Positions 1 to 9,721 of a stretch of DNA of 64,000 nucleotides are shown here, piece after piece (positions within the stretch are counted from its first letter, which is position 1; each line of letters opens with the position of its first letter). Where the stretch lies: NCBI GenBank assembly GCA_009838735.1, contig VXQZ01000020.1:6103-70102 (forward strand). Direction: 5' to 3'. The notes under the pieces are model-generated. The model was not told the DNA's origin and did not search any database. It worked only from the letters and a program-made list of their open reading frames with translations. The stretch is from Chloroflexota bacterium. Lineage in GTDB: Bacteria; Chloroflexota; Dehalococcoidia; Bin125. The translations under genes and the position numbers were made by a program.

Positions 1-105
1 TTTTTATACTCCCCCGCCGCCCCCCCCTCCGCTCGTGTGTGGGGGTGGGGGTGGTTTTTTTTACACCGCCCCGCGCGCGGTGGGGGGGGGGGCGGCCCCG
101 CCCCC
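1..105. other. Low-complexity contig end, probably artefactual
   Basis: This stretch consists almost entirely of runs of C, G and T, including a G run of ten and a T run of eight. It has none of the codon structure of the rest of the window. The reading frame of the DegV-like gene only becomes convincing after about position 106. I see this as an assembly or sequencing artefact at a contig end, although a genuine homopolymer-rich junction cannot be excluded from sequence alone. Confidence 0.7.
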
Positions 106-516
106 CACGAGGTGACGGCCAGCGCCGACATCTTCATGATCGCGCCTGACGTGGATGGTCTCGATCGGGCGGGCGAGCTGTCGGCGGTGCAGTCGCAAAG
201 CGGGATCGGTCCGCTGGACTTCGGCGTCCCCGTCTTCCGCGCACGCGACCGGATCAAGGCGGTTGAGCTCGCGGATGATGAGGAAGCGGCCGAGGAGATG
301 CTGCTCGACCGGGCGGCGGACATTCTCGGCGAAGAGGCGGCAATCCTCGTCGTCACGCATGCGCTGGCGCCGGAGGCGGCAGCCAGGCTCGGCGACAAGG
401 CGTCGGCGCGGCTCAACGTGGAAGAGATCCAGATCACCGAACTCGGTCCGACGGTCGGCGGATTGCTGGGCGCCGGCGCCTGGGGTGTGGGATTCTGTCA
501 CGTGCCCTCTGCCTAG
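106..516 (+). CDS. DegV family protein, C-terminal part (5' truncated)
   Basis: About 137 codons of the C-terminal lobe of a DegV (fatty-acid-binding, EDD-fold) protein. Support comes from the segment resembling the family's central PL-x-FGVPVFRARDRIKA region and from the last residues, GPTVGGLLGAGAWGVGF, which match the family's terminal pattern GPviGaHtGPGalGvaf. The usual His and Thr of that motif are replaced, so the ligand pocket may differ. DegV proteins bind a fatty acid and in Firmicutes act as FakB, presenting it to a kinase; no FakA is visible here. The N-terminal lobe is missing because the contig end at 1-105 is garbled. The next gene starts 52 bases downstream on the same strand and may be cotranscribed. 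Confidence 0.6.
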   Translation, partial: HEVTASADIFMIAPDVDGLDRAGELSAVQSQSGIGPLDFGVPVFRARDRIKAVELADDEEAAEEMLLDRAADILGEEAAILVVTHALAPEAAARLGDKASARLNVEEIQITELGPTVGGLLGAGAWGVGFCHVPSA

Positions 517-568
517 CGCCATTGGATCGATGGGCCGGGAATGAACGGCCCGGCGGGAAGGAAGCATC

Positions 569-1282
569 ATGCCAGAATCCGGTCTGATCGACAGTTCCGG
601 CCTGCCCGTCGTCAATGTCGAGAGCGATGCTCCGGAGCCGCCCTGGGAGATCGGCGAGGCGGTCGTCCAGCACATCACGTACGAGATCCCGGTGCCCAGC
701 GCCCGGCGCAACCTGCCCGACATCGTCACGCGCTCGGCCCCGACCTACGGACGGGTCAGCGTGATCGACCGCGCCGACAGCCCGGTGGGCCCCTACCGCG
801 AGGCACTGCTGATGGTGGGCTGCCGAGTCGGGCTCATCCCGGCGCTCTACGTCGTCGACGCGGTGGTCGACTCGGAGGCAGCGCGCGACGCGATCGCCGC
901 ACACTGGAGGTACCTGCCCAGCGTGGGAGAAATCAACGTCGAGCGCGACGACGACGCGATCACGTCGAGTTTCGACGTCGGCGACGGACTGACGGTGACA
1001 TTGCACTCACCGACCACCGACGCAGCGGCGGTGGCAATCGTCAGATACGACCCATTGCTGGTTGTGCAGCCGAGCAACGGCAGCGGAGCGGCCTCGGAGA
1101 TTCCCTGTGAGCACGACGTTCGGCAGGCCTGGCTGTCGCGCTCAAGCACCCTGAGCTACGAAGGCGGCTCCCGCCGACATCCCTGGATCCAACTCCGGTC
1201 GTCGAACGCCATCACTGCGGTGGCTGCAGTCGAGGGTCAGACGATCGAGGCTGCCGCGGCGATCGAACTGACCGGCGCCTGA
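569..1282 (+). CDS. Acetoacetate decarboxylase-fold protein, probably non-catalytic or altered
   Basis: 237 residues. The middle of the protein (about residues 65-140) has the ADC-family layout: a PVGPYREALL strand pair, then a VGCRVGLIPALYVVDAVVDSEAA segment with an AARDAIAAHWRY helix. True acetoacetate decarboxylases have a Glu-x-Pro-Lys-Lys segment where this protein reads roughly YLPSVGEI, so the Schiff-base lysine seems to be absent. Some ADC-like proteins catalyse other chemistry or bind small keto compounds. The start is supported by a purine-rich GGAAGGAAG about seven bases upstream of ATG 569. It follows the DegV-like gene on the same strand. The function is inferred from the fold pattern only. 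Confidence 0.5.
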   Translation: MPESGLIDSSGLPVVNVESDAPEPPWEIGEAVVQHITYEIPVPSARRNLPDIVTRSAPTYGRVSVIDRADSPVGPYREALLMVGCRVGLIPALYVVDAVVDSEAARDAIAAHWRYLPSVGEINVERDDDAITSSFDVGDGLTVTLHSPTTDAAAVAIVRYDPLLVVQPSNGSGAASEIPCEHDVRQAWLSRSSTLSYEGGSRRHPWIQLRSSNAITAVAAVEGQTIEAAAAIELTGA

Positions 1283-1403
1283 TCAGGCAGCCATGCGCTC
1301 TGCATTCCCGTGCGTAGGTTGATCGTCTGCGGCGCGATAGAATTCTGTCGTTCGCCCATCCGCCGGGCATCGAGGACGCGCCGATGGGCTGCCTGAGACC
1401 CCT

Positions 1404-2819
1404 GTGATCACCAAACTCCGCAACGCCTACTACGGCTGGTACATCCTCGTTGCCGCAGTGATCGGCATGGCGATCGCGTCGGGCGTTTCCTTCTGGGTGC
1501 TGGGCTACTACGTCACGCCCCTTGAAGAGGAGTTCGGCTGGTCGCGCACGCTGTTGCAGACCGGCATCTCCGTCTCGCTCCTGGTCAGCGGCCTTGCGTC
1601 ACCGCTCGCCGGCCGAGTGGTCGACCGCTACGGCCCGCGACGTTCGATCATCTGGGGGACGATCTTTACCTGCGCCTCCTACGTACTGCTGGCGACCACG
1701 TCATCCATCCTCGAGTGGTACCTCTACTTTGCGATCAATTCGTTCTTCCGCGGGTTCATGTTCTACATCCCGTTCCAGGTGCTGATCTCGCGCTGGTTCG
1801 AGCGCAAGCGCGGACGCGCCGTGGGGATCATGGCGATGGGTTTCTCCCTGGGGGGATTCCTGATGCCGCTGATGCAGCAGATCATCGACAACGTGGGCTG
1901 GGACGTCTCATTCCTGTTTGCGGCCGCCATCCTGGCGGTGGTGTTCCTCCCGCTCGGGCTGTTCCTGGTTCGAGATCACCCGCACGAGAAGGGGCTGGAG
2001 GTCGATGGTGAGCCCGCGCCGGCAGGCTCGGAGGGACGACGGCCCGGCATGTTCAGTGGCCTGACCGTCAAACAGGCGATGCGCACGTGGAACTTCTGGG
2101 TCATTGCCCTGGCGTTCGCGACATTCTTCTTCGCCATGTTCGGCTGGATGTTCAACGGCACACCGGTCTATGAGTCGATGGGCATTAGCCGCGAAACCAT
2201 CTCAGTGATCCTGTCGCTACAGGCATTAGGCGGGTTGATATCGAGACCGACCTTCGGACTGTTGGCGGAACGAATTCCGTCGATCGAGCTGGCTTCGGTC
2301 GGATTGGCGGCGATCATGTCGGTCGGCATGTTCCTGTTGCTGATCCTGCACGATTCCCATCTGACGCTCGCGGTCACATTGTTCCTGTGTTGTTGGATGA
2401 TCGGATCGGCGGGTGGTCCAGTGCTGGAGCCGTTGATCTTGCCCAAGACGTTCGGATTAGCGCATTTCGGTGCGATCATGGGCACCCTGTTCATGTTCGA
2501 GACGATCGGACAGTTCCTGGTACCGACGGTAGGCGGGGCGATCTACGAAGTGACGGGCGCCTACGACCTGCTACTGGTCGTGAACATTGGTTGTCTCGGC
2601 CTGTCGATGGTCTTCTTCGCGCTGGCTCACTACATCCCGAACCCCCGAATCCCGAGTCCGTCGCTCAGGTTCGTACGACCGCTGGTCGCGAGCCTGGTCG
2701 CTCGGACCGAGCCGCAGCATCAGTTCTCAAACGGTGCGCAGGTTGGCTCAGCCAACGGAGCCGGGGCGGCGCAATCGGGCGGCTCTCCGATGGAATCGGG
2801 AACGGGCCAGCGGGGTTAG
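1404..2819 (+). CDS. MFS transporter, monocarboxylate/oxalate-formate carrier-like
   Basis: 471 residues with about twelve hydrophobic segments. The opening YYGWYILVAAVIGMAI and the loop 2-3 signature GRVVDRYGPRR are typical of the monocarboxylate/oxalate-formate antiporter branch of the major facilitator superfamily, as is the FERKRGRAVGIMAMGFSLGG segment before helix 5. The substrate is probably a small organic acid, which is inference. Translation appears to start at GTG 1404. A -10-like TAGAAT lies at 1338-1343 in the 121-base leader, with no good -35. The C-terminal tail of about 50 residues is hydrophilic and Ser/Gly-rich. The stop codon overlaps the convergent sufT stop by two bases. 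Confidence 0.8.
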   Translation: MITKLRNAYYGWYILVAAVIGMAIASGVSFWVLGYYVTPLEEEFGWSRTLLQTGISVSLLVSGLASPLAGRVVDRYGPRRSIIWGTIFTCASYVLLATTSSILEWYLYFAINSFFRGFMFYIPFQVLISRWFERKRGRAVGIMAMGFSLGGFLMPLMQQIIDNVGWDVSFLFAAAILAVVFLPLGLFLVRDHPHEKGLEVDGEPAPAGSEGRRPGMFSGLTVKQAMRTWNFWVIALAFATFFFAMFGWMFNGTPVYESMGISRETISVILSLQALGGLISRPTFGLLAERIPSIELASVGLAAIMSVGMFLLLILHDSHLTLAVTLFLCCWMIGSAGGPVLEPLILPKTFGLAHFGAIMGTLFMFETIGQFLVPTVGGAIYEVTGAYDLLLVVNIGCLGLSMVFFALAHYIPNPRIPSPSLRFVRPLVASLVARTEPQHQFSNGAQVGSANGAGAAQSGGSPMESGTGQRG

Positions 2820-3121
2820 AAGATCCCCAGCTCGAATTTCGCCTCGTCGGAGCACATTTCGCGGGGATCCCATGGTGGGGAGAAGACGATCTCGGACTCG
2901 ACGTGGTCGACGCCTTCGACGGTTGAGGCGGCCTGTTCGATCTGGGCCTTGATCATTGGGCCGACCGGGCAGGCAGGTGAGGTGAGGGTGAACTCGACCT
3001 TGACGCTGTCATCCGTCGGCGTCTCGATGGCGTAGACAAGTCCGAGGTCGACGATGTTGATGCCGATTTCGGGGTCGAAGACCGTCTTCAGCGCTTCGAG
3101 CACTTCCCGTTCACTGGCCAT
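2816..3121 (-). CDS. sufT: SufT-like DUF59/MIP18 iron-sulfur maturation protein
   Basis: 101 residues covering one complete DUF59 (MIP18) domain. The opening DPEIGINIVDLGLVY and the central TSPACPVGPMI are the family signatures, with the conserved cysteine inside the second. These proteins assist maturation of Fe-S proteins and are common as the last gene of SUF operons. Here it lies 34 bases after sufU and has the same orientation as the operon. The short length, with no extra domain, matches stand-alone SufT proteins. Confidence 0.9.
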   Translation of the reverse strand: MASEREVLEALKTVFDPEIGINIVDLGLVYAIETPTDDSVKVEFTLTSPACPVGPMIKAQIEQAASTVEGVDHVESEIVFSPPWDPREMCSDEAKFELGIF

Positions 3122-3155
3122 GTCGGTCTCCTGTCCCTGAAGTCGTATTCAGAAT

Positions 3156-3665
3156 CTAGCCGCTGGTGACGCGGGTGGGAATGTCGCTGTCGTCATTGAG
3201 CGCTTCGCCGCTAGCGTTGGCGAGGGCCTGGTCGAGCACCTTCCAGGCGAGCAACCCACACTTGATCCGCACCGGGAACTTTGCGACGCCGGAGAGCGCT
3301 TCGAGGTCGCCGAGGTCGACCGCGTCGAGGTCGAAGGTGTCGTCGGTCAACATTTGCTGGACATGCCTGGACATTTCCCGAGCCGATTCGAGGCTCCGAC
3401 CGGTCAACGCTTCGGTCATCATTGAAGCGGAACTCTGGGAGATCGAGCAGCCGCTGCCGCCGAATCCGAGTCCATTCAGCGTCTGGTTGACGATTGCGAC
3501 TGAGAGCTGGATTTCATCACCGCAGGACGGATTGAATCCCTCCGCGGAGATGGTTGCATCTTCACGCACGCCGCGATTGCGGGGACTGCGGTAGTGATCG
3601 AGGATGACGTCTCTGTACAGATCGTCCAGATCAACAGGGTTCTGCGATTCCCGACTGCTGGTCAT
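3156..3665 (-). CDS. sufU: SufU iron-sulfur scaffold / sulfur-transfer protein
   Basis: 169 residues of the NifU/IscU-like fold. The zinc-site residues Cys48 and Asp50 (FNPSCGDEI), Cys73 (GGSGCSISQSS) and Cys136 (RIKCGLL) are all present. The insertion before the last cysteine (about residues 105-125) marks SufU rather than IscU. SufU accepts persulfide sulfur from SufS by ligand exchange at zinc. The gene begins two bases after sufS ends, in keeping with translational coupling. The C-terminal 25 residues are polar and longer than in most SufU proteins. Confidence 0.95.
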   Translation of the reverse strand: MTSSRESQNPVDLDDLYRDVILDHYRSPRNRGVREDATISAEGFNPSCGDEIQLSVAIVNQTLNGLGFGGSGCSISQSSASMMTEALTGRSLESAREMSRHVQQMLTDDTFDLDAVDLGDLEALSGVAKFPVRIKCGLLAWKVLDQALANASGEALNDDSDIPTRVTSG

Positions 3666-3667
3666 CC

Positions 3668-4927
3668 TTACACTCCCCGCTCGAACCCAAAGCGCTCGCC
3701 TGCTTCCAACAGTCCATCGACGAGGGCGTCCACTTCCGAGCGTTCGTTGTAGAGATAGAACGACGCTCGCGCGGTCGCCGGCACTTCAAGCGTACGCATC
3801 AGGGGTTGAGCGCAGTGGTGTCCGGCGCGAATCGCGACGCCGGAACGGTCGAGAATCGTGGCGACGTCGTGCGAGTGGATGTCGCGGTAGTTGAAGGCGA
3901 TCACGGCCGAGCGCTCGGCCGGGTCGGACGGTCCGTAGATGTCCAAGCCCTCCAGCCGCGACAGCCGCTCGACGGCGTATTGAGTCAGGTCAGCGTCGTG
4001 AGCAGCGATCGCGTCCATGCCGACATCGTTGAGGAAATCGAGCGCCGCACCGAAGGCGACGACGTCGGCGATGTTGGGCGTACCGGCCTCGAACTTGTGC
4101 GGGAGGGCGGCCCAGGACGATTCCTCGCGGGTGACGACGCTGATCATCTCGCCGCCACCCAGGAATGGATCGAGGTCGGCCAGCAGATCCTGCCGTCCCC
4201 AGAGCACGCCGACGCCGGTCGGACCGAGCATCTTGTGGGCGGAGAAGGCCAGGTAATCTGCGCCAAGCTGCGAGACGTCGACGGGCATGTGCGGAGCGCT
4301 CTGGGCGGCGTCGACAATCATGGTGGCGCCGACGGAGCGGGCCATTGCGGAGATCTCGGCGACCGGCGCGACGCTGCCGAGCACGTTGGACATGTGCACG
4401 ATCGAAACGATCCGGGTGTTGGCGTTGATCGCGGCTCGGGCGGTGTCGACGTCGATCTGCTGATCGTCGTTGAGTTCGATAAAGCGGAGTACGGCGCCTG
4501 TTCGTTGCGTGACCAACTGCCAGGGAACGAGGTTGGAGTGGTGTTCTGCTGTCGTCAGGACGATCTCATCGCCCGGTCGCAGGCGTGAGCCGAGCGTATA
4601 GGCGAGCAGGTTCAGCGATTCGGTGGTGTTGCGAGTGAACACCACCTCGCGGTGGCTTCCAGCCCCGATGAAGGCGGCCACTTGTTTGCGCACGTCTTCG
4701 TAGGCCGCGGTCGCTTCCTCGGCCAACGTATGGAGGCCGCGATGGATGTTGGCGTTCATGGTCGAGTAGTAGTGGGACAACGCGTCGATCACCGACTGCG
4801 GTTTCTGCGTTGTCGCCGCATTGTCGAGATAGACCAGCGGGCGGCCGTGGACCTCGCGAGCAAGGATTGGAAACTGCTCGCGGATCGCCGCGGTGTCGAG
4901 CGGGGCAGCGGCTGTCATTTCAGTCAA
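3668..4927 (-). CDS. sufS: SufS group II cysteine desulfurase
   Basis: 419 residues of a fold-type I aminotransferase-like PLP enzyme that converts cysteine to alanine plus a persulfide. The opening YLDNAATTQKP, TTAEHHSN (His129/His130 region), Asp206 in VDAAQSAPH, PLP lysine Lys232 in AFSAHKMLGPTG, and persulfide cysteine Cys372 in RAGHHCAQPLM are all present. The short active-site loop before Cys372 is the group II (SufS) form, which needs SufU as acceptor. The start overlaps the Rieske gene by eight bases. An alternative start at residue 4 (Met) would give almost the same protein. Confidence 0.97.
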   Translation of the reverse strand: MTEMTAAAPLDTAAIREQFPILAREVHGRPLVYLDNAATTQKPQSVIDALSHYYSTMNANIHRGLHTLAEEATAAYEDVRKQVAAFIGAGSHREVVFTRNTTESLNLLAYTLGSRLRPGDEIVLTTAEHHSNLVPWQLVTQRTGAVLRFIELNDDQQIDVDTARAAINANTRIVSIVHMSNVLGSVAPVAEISAMARSVGATMIVDAAQSAPHMPVDVSQLGADYLAFSAHKMLGPTGVGVLWGRQDLLADLDPFLGGGEMISVVTREESSWAALPHKFEAGTPNIADVVAFGAALDFLNDVGMDAIAAHDADLTQYAVERLSRLEGLDIYGPSDPAERSAVIAFNYRDIHSHDVATILDRSGVAIRAGHHCAQPLMRTLEVPATARASFYLYNERSEVDALVDGLLEAGERFGFERGV

Positions 4928-5231
4928 CTTCGACCTGGACCCGACCGTCGCTGACGGACACGTCGAAGCAGCGAACCTTACCGATCGCCGGCAAGGTGAC
5001 GGCTCGACCGGTTGTCACATCGAACAACGCGCCGTGACGCGGACACTCGATCCGGTCGCCTTCCAGCTCGCCCTCGCCGAGCGGTCCGTCGTCGTGGGTG
5101 CAGCGATTCTCGATGGCGTACAGTTCGCCATCCTCGACCCGGCAGAGGGCGATGCTCTGTCCGCCGACTTCGACGACTCGCGCCGTGCCCGGCATGATCT
5201 CGTCAAGATTTCCGACCTGCTCGATACTCAT
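4920..5231 (-). CDS. Rieske-type [2Fe-2S] ferredoxin within the suf operon
   Basis: 103 residues forming a complete Rieske domain. The cluster ligands are Cys44-x-His46 (NRCTHDDGPL) and Cys63-x2-His66 (ECPRHGALFD). It lacks a membrane anchor, so it resembles the soluble ferredoxins of ring-hydroxylating dioxygenases more than respiratory Rieske subunits. Its position, overlapping sufD by four bases and sufS by eight, ties it to Fe-S assembly; no oxygenase is nearby. A role as electron donor to the SUF machinery is inference from location. Similar genes occur in suf operons of several Gram-positive-type lineages. Confidence 0.93.
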   Translation of the reverse strand: MSIEQVGNLDEIMPGTARVVEVGGQSIALCRVEDGELYAIENRCTHDDGPLGEGELEGDRIECPRHGALFDVTTGRAVTLPAIGKVRCFDVSVSDGRVQVEVD

Positions 5232-6589
5232 GTCGTTGCCTTCGCAGGCTCGAGCTGAATCTCGACCAGTTCGTCGATCACCTCGCGCATGTGCTCATCG
5301 GGCACGCCATCGGCGATTTCGGAGAGGAATCCGCGGACCACCATCCGCTCGGCGATGTTGGGCGGGATGCCGCGCGCCTGGAGATAGAAGAGTTGGTCCG
5401 GGTCAACGGGACCGACGGCGGCGGCGTGCGAGCACTTCACGTCATCCGCTTCGATCTCCAGCATCGGAATCGGGTCGGCGCCGGCGCCGTCGTCAAGCAG
5501 CAGATTGCGCATCGTCTGGTGGGCGCTGGTCTTCTGGCCCTCAGGCTCAATCCGGATCAGGCCGTATTGGACGGCCTGCGATTCGTCAGTCAGCACGCCC
5601 CGAATGAGCAGGTCGCTGGTCGCCCCGACTCCTTTGTGATGCTGCCGGGTGACATGCTCGATGTGCTGTTTGCCGTCGCCGACAAAGAGTCCGCGGATCT
5701 CGGCGAACCCACCGCTCTGGGACAGGTCCAGATCGATCCGTTGCTTGTCCAGGTCTGCGCCGAAGGCCGCCGTGGTCACCCGGATCGAGGCGTCGCGGCC
5801 GACGCGTCCCCGGGTCGTGGAGATGGCAGCGCTCTGGCGATGCCAACGCTGTACCGAGGCGAACTGGAGATTGGCTCCATCCTCGGCAATCAGCTCTACG
5901 GACGCATGGATCAATGGCGATTCTTCCAGATTGGCCCGGCGATCGTCGGCGTCGCCGCCATCGATCAATGAGACCTGCGATTCGCGCTCGGCGACGACCA
6001 GGGTGTAATGCCAGTGGTCGCCCTGCGCGACATCCTGCGTGATCAGGTAGAAGAGCGACTCATCGACGACCGCACCTCTGGGCGCGTAGACAAAGACGCC
6101 CTGGGTCCAAAGCGCGCGACCGAAGGCGTCGTAGCGATCGGCGGGCGGTCCGACTGCGCCGAGCCACTGCTGGATCAGTTCGGCATTGTCTCGGGCCGCG
6201 GCGGCAAGCGGCTTGACGATCACGCCCTGGGCGCGAGCCTGCTCGGCGAGGTCGGAGGCGGCGACGCGGCCGTCGATCTGATGCACCAAGCCGGCGTGGG
6301 CACGTGGGGTAAACACATGCTGAGGCACGGTGACCGCGGTGCCATTTGATCCGCCGGCAACCCGTCCGACGCGCGCGCGTCGTGGCAGGCGCTCGCGCGG
6401 CGTGCGACGCCAGGATTCTTCCTGGCCGGTCCACCACTCCATGCCCAGAGCTTGCTCGAGACTGGCGAGACGGAAGGCGAGCAACCAGTCGGGCTCGCCC
6501 TTGGTGCGACTGAGCTCTGCGACTTGAGCGCGCAGTTCGTCCGGCTTGATCTCCGCGTCCGCCGGGGCCTCCAGCGTTGCTTGCGTCAT
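5228..6589 (-). CDS. sufD: SufD Fe-S scaffold subunit
   Basis: 453 residues with the SufB/SufD right-handed beta-helix core (about residues 130-400), shown by VFVYAPRGAVVDESLF, KQHIEHVTRQHHKG and the terminal block DVKCSHAAAVGPVDPDQLF. The histidine of KCSHAA corresponds to the residue needed in SufD for iron binding. The N-terminal helical domain (residues 15-80) differs from that of SufB. The protein pairs with SufB and SufC as SufBC2D. It ends in a four-base overlap with the Rieske gene, and sufB ends 57 bases upstream. Confidence 0.93.
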   Translation of the reverse strand: MTQATLEAPADAEIKPDELRAQVAELSRTKGEPDWLLAFRLASLEQALGMEWWTGQEESWRRTPRERLPRRARVGRVAGGSNGTAVTVPQHVFTPRAHAGLVHQIDGRVAASDLAEQARAQGVIVKPLAAAARDNAELIQQWLGAVGPPADRYDAFGRALWTQGVFVYAPRGAVVDESLFYLITQDVAQGDHWHYTLVVAERESQVSLIDGGDADDRRANLEESPLIHASVELIAEDGANLQFASVQRWHRQSAAISTTRGRVGRDASIRVTTAAFGADLDKQRIDLDLSQSGGFAEIRGLFVGDGKQHIEHVTRQHHKGVGATSDLLIRGVLTDESQAVQYGLIRIEPEGQKTSAHQTMRNLLLDDGAGADPIPMLEIEADDVKCSHAAAVGPVDPDQLFYLQARGIPPNIAERMVVRGFLSEIADGVPDEHMREVIDELVEIQLEPAKATT

Positions 6590-6646
6590 CGCCCACCCCT
6601 CGCAGGCACGGCGGCCCGGATCGAAGCGGCGGCAGGTTCGGCCGGG

Positions 6647-8058
<1,412 letters not shown>

Positions 8059-8062
<4 letters not shown>

Positions 8063-8826
8063 GAGCTCAAGACCCCCTCTTTGGTCTGTTCCATGAACGG
8101 TTCGTAGCCGTCCCGCTCGAGCCGCTCGGCCAAGCTGGCATCGCCTGACTCGACGATTCGGCCATCGATCAGGACATGGACATGGTCTGGCTGGACGTAG
8201 CGCAGGATGCGTTGGTAATGGGTAATCAGCAGAATCGCGTTCTGGTCCGAATGGAAGGTATTGATTCCTTCGCTGACGATTCTGAGCGCATCGATATCGA
8301 GGCCGGAGTCCGTTTCGTCCATCACCGCGACACGTGGCTGGAGCAGTCCAAGCTGGAGGATTTCAGCGCGCTTCTTTTCGCCGCCGGAGAATCCGTCGTT
8401 GACGTAGCGGCGAACGAACTGTTCGTCCATCTGCAGGCGGCCGAGGACATCGTTGAGCACCTGGCGGAACTCCCGCACCGGAATCTCTTCGCCTCGCCGC
8501 GCGCTCATCGAGCGGCGCAGGAAGTTGATCATCGACACGCCGGGAATGTCGGTGGGGTACTGGAAGGCGAGAAACAGTCCGGCGCGGGCGCGCTCGTCCG
8601 GCGCCATCTCGATCACGCTTTGACCGGACAGCCGAATGTCGCCGCCGTTGATCGTGTACCGCGGATGGCCCATCAGCGAATTGGCCAGCGTGCTCTTGCC
8701 GGATCCGTTGGGACCCATGATCGCGTGCACCTCACCGGGGCGCAGCGTCAACGACAGACCGTTCACGATCTGCTTGTCTTCAACCGCGACTTCCAGCGCA
8801 TCGATCTCGAACAGTGGTGATGTCAT
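8059..8826 (-). CDS. sufC: SufC ATPase
   Basis: 255-residue ABC-type ATPase without membrane spans. Walker [10 protein letters not shown] is at residues 38-46, the Q-loop lies in [11 protein letters not shown], the signature is FSGGEKKR, and Walker B is [16 protein letters not shown]. The ETDSGLD form and the nearby HYQRIL switch histidine are characteristic of SufC rather than of transporters. It powers conformational change of the SufB-SufD scaffold. It is the first structural gene after sufR, with 60 bases between them, and overlaps sufB by four bases. Confidence 0.97.
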
Positions 8827-8886
8827 TCACCGGGTGCTTTCTGTTGTCCGGGAGCACCGTCCCAGCTGCGGGCGTTGCGGCCCGAG

Positions 8887-9573
8887 CTAGACGGCGTGTT
8901 TGAATTCTGCATCGAGGGAAATCGGCTCCAGCGGGATGATATAGACGCATCCGTCGTCGCCCGTGGCCAGCCTCTCGGTCTGTTCCACCTCGACGCCGAG
9001 GAGTTTTTCGATTGCCAGGCGGTCGGCATCGCACACGCAGGAGCTCGTATTCGCCGCACCGATGTACGGGCATGCATTGTTGACCAGTTGCAGCTCGCTC
9101 TCGGTCCGCTGCCAGTGATCGAGAATCCCTTCCGGGCGCAAGGCGTCAACCACCGCGTCGACACGCTGCTCGAGCGACCCGCTTGGCACTTCGGAGCGAT
9201 GCGCATCGGCGACCTGGTCGGCGAGGGCTTCTGAGATCGTCGATTGCTCGATCTGCAAGCGGACCATTTCGCTCAGCAAGCGTTCGGCCAACTCCGGCGT
9301 ATGGTCGCGTACTGTCCTGACGCCGGCGTCGGTTGCTCGATAGAGGTATGAGGGTCGCCCTGGTCCGCGCCGCAGCGCTTCGATCTGAAGCAGTCCTTCG
9401 GCTTCGAGCCGATCCAGGTGCCGGCGGACCGTCGCGTCTGAGATTTCAAGCTCATTCGATAGCTGAGCGACCGTCGCCCCACCGAGCTCGACTACGCGCT
9501 CCAGCAGACTCGTACGAGTTTCTCGTGGCCGCATCCGGGCCTCCCGTCCCCACTCTGCAAGCCGGCTGAACAT
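8887..9573 (-). CDS. sufR: SufR-like Fe-S sensing repressor of the suf operon
   Basis: 228 residues. A winged helix-turn-helix at about residues 20-80 (VAQLSNELEISDATVRRHL) is followed by a helical dimer region and a cysteine cluster: Cys168, Cys179, Cys181 and Cys209. Characterised SufR proteins use such C-terminal cysteines to hold a [4Fe-4S] cluster and repress suf when clusters are sufficient. The gene is first in the operon, so it probably regulates itself and sufC through sufT. Met14 (MRPRETRT) is an alternative start close to the HTH. Its upstream region is A+T-richer than its surroundings. Confidence 0.85.
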   Translation of the reverse strand: MFSRLAEWGREARMRPRETRTSLLERVVELGGATVAQLSNELEISDATVRRHLDRLEAEGLLQIEALRRGPGRPSYLYRATDAGVRTVRDHTPELAERLLSEMVRLQIEQSTISEALADQVADAHRSEVPSGSLEQRVDAVVDALRPEGILDHWQRTESELQLVNNACPYIGAANTSSCVCDADRLAIEKLLGVEVEQTERLATGDDGCVYIIPLEPISLDAEFKHAV

Positions 9574-9660
9574 GCCATGGTGCGCCGACTATGGAGTGGC
9601 ACTTCTGAGTTTATCGCTAACCACAAGCAAAAATGCACAAATCACTGAAATTCCCCTGCT
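9574..9660 (-). promoter_or_regulatory. Probable suf operon promoter/operator region
   Basis: This stretch upstream of sufR is clearly richer in A+T than the neighbouring coding DNA. On the minus strand it holds a GATAAACT segment (9608-9615) resembling a -10 element, but no convincing -35 at standard spacing. Between that element and the sufR start lies a short perfect palindrome, AGTGGCACT (9596-9604), which could be part of a repressor site. The promoter and operator assignments are inferred from position. Confidence 0.35.
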
Positions 9661-9721
9661 GTTTTGGCAGAGCGCTGCGTCGTCTGTCGTCTGTGACGCA
9701 AGCTCATCGGGTGGGCAGACG

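Noticed and set aside
1277-1288. Palindrome GCCTGATCAGGC as a terminator
   Set aside because: Only 6-bp arms with no loop and no T tract; a 10-bp palindrome of the same core occurs at 39711-39720 without shared context.
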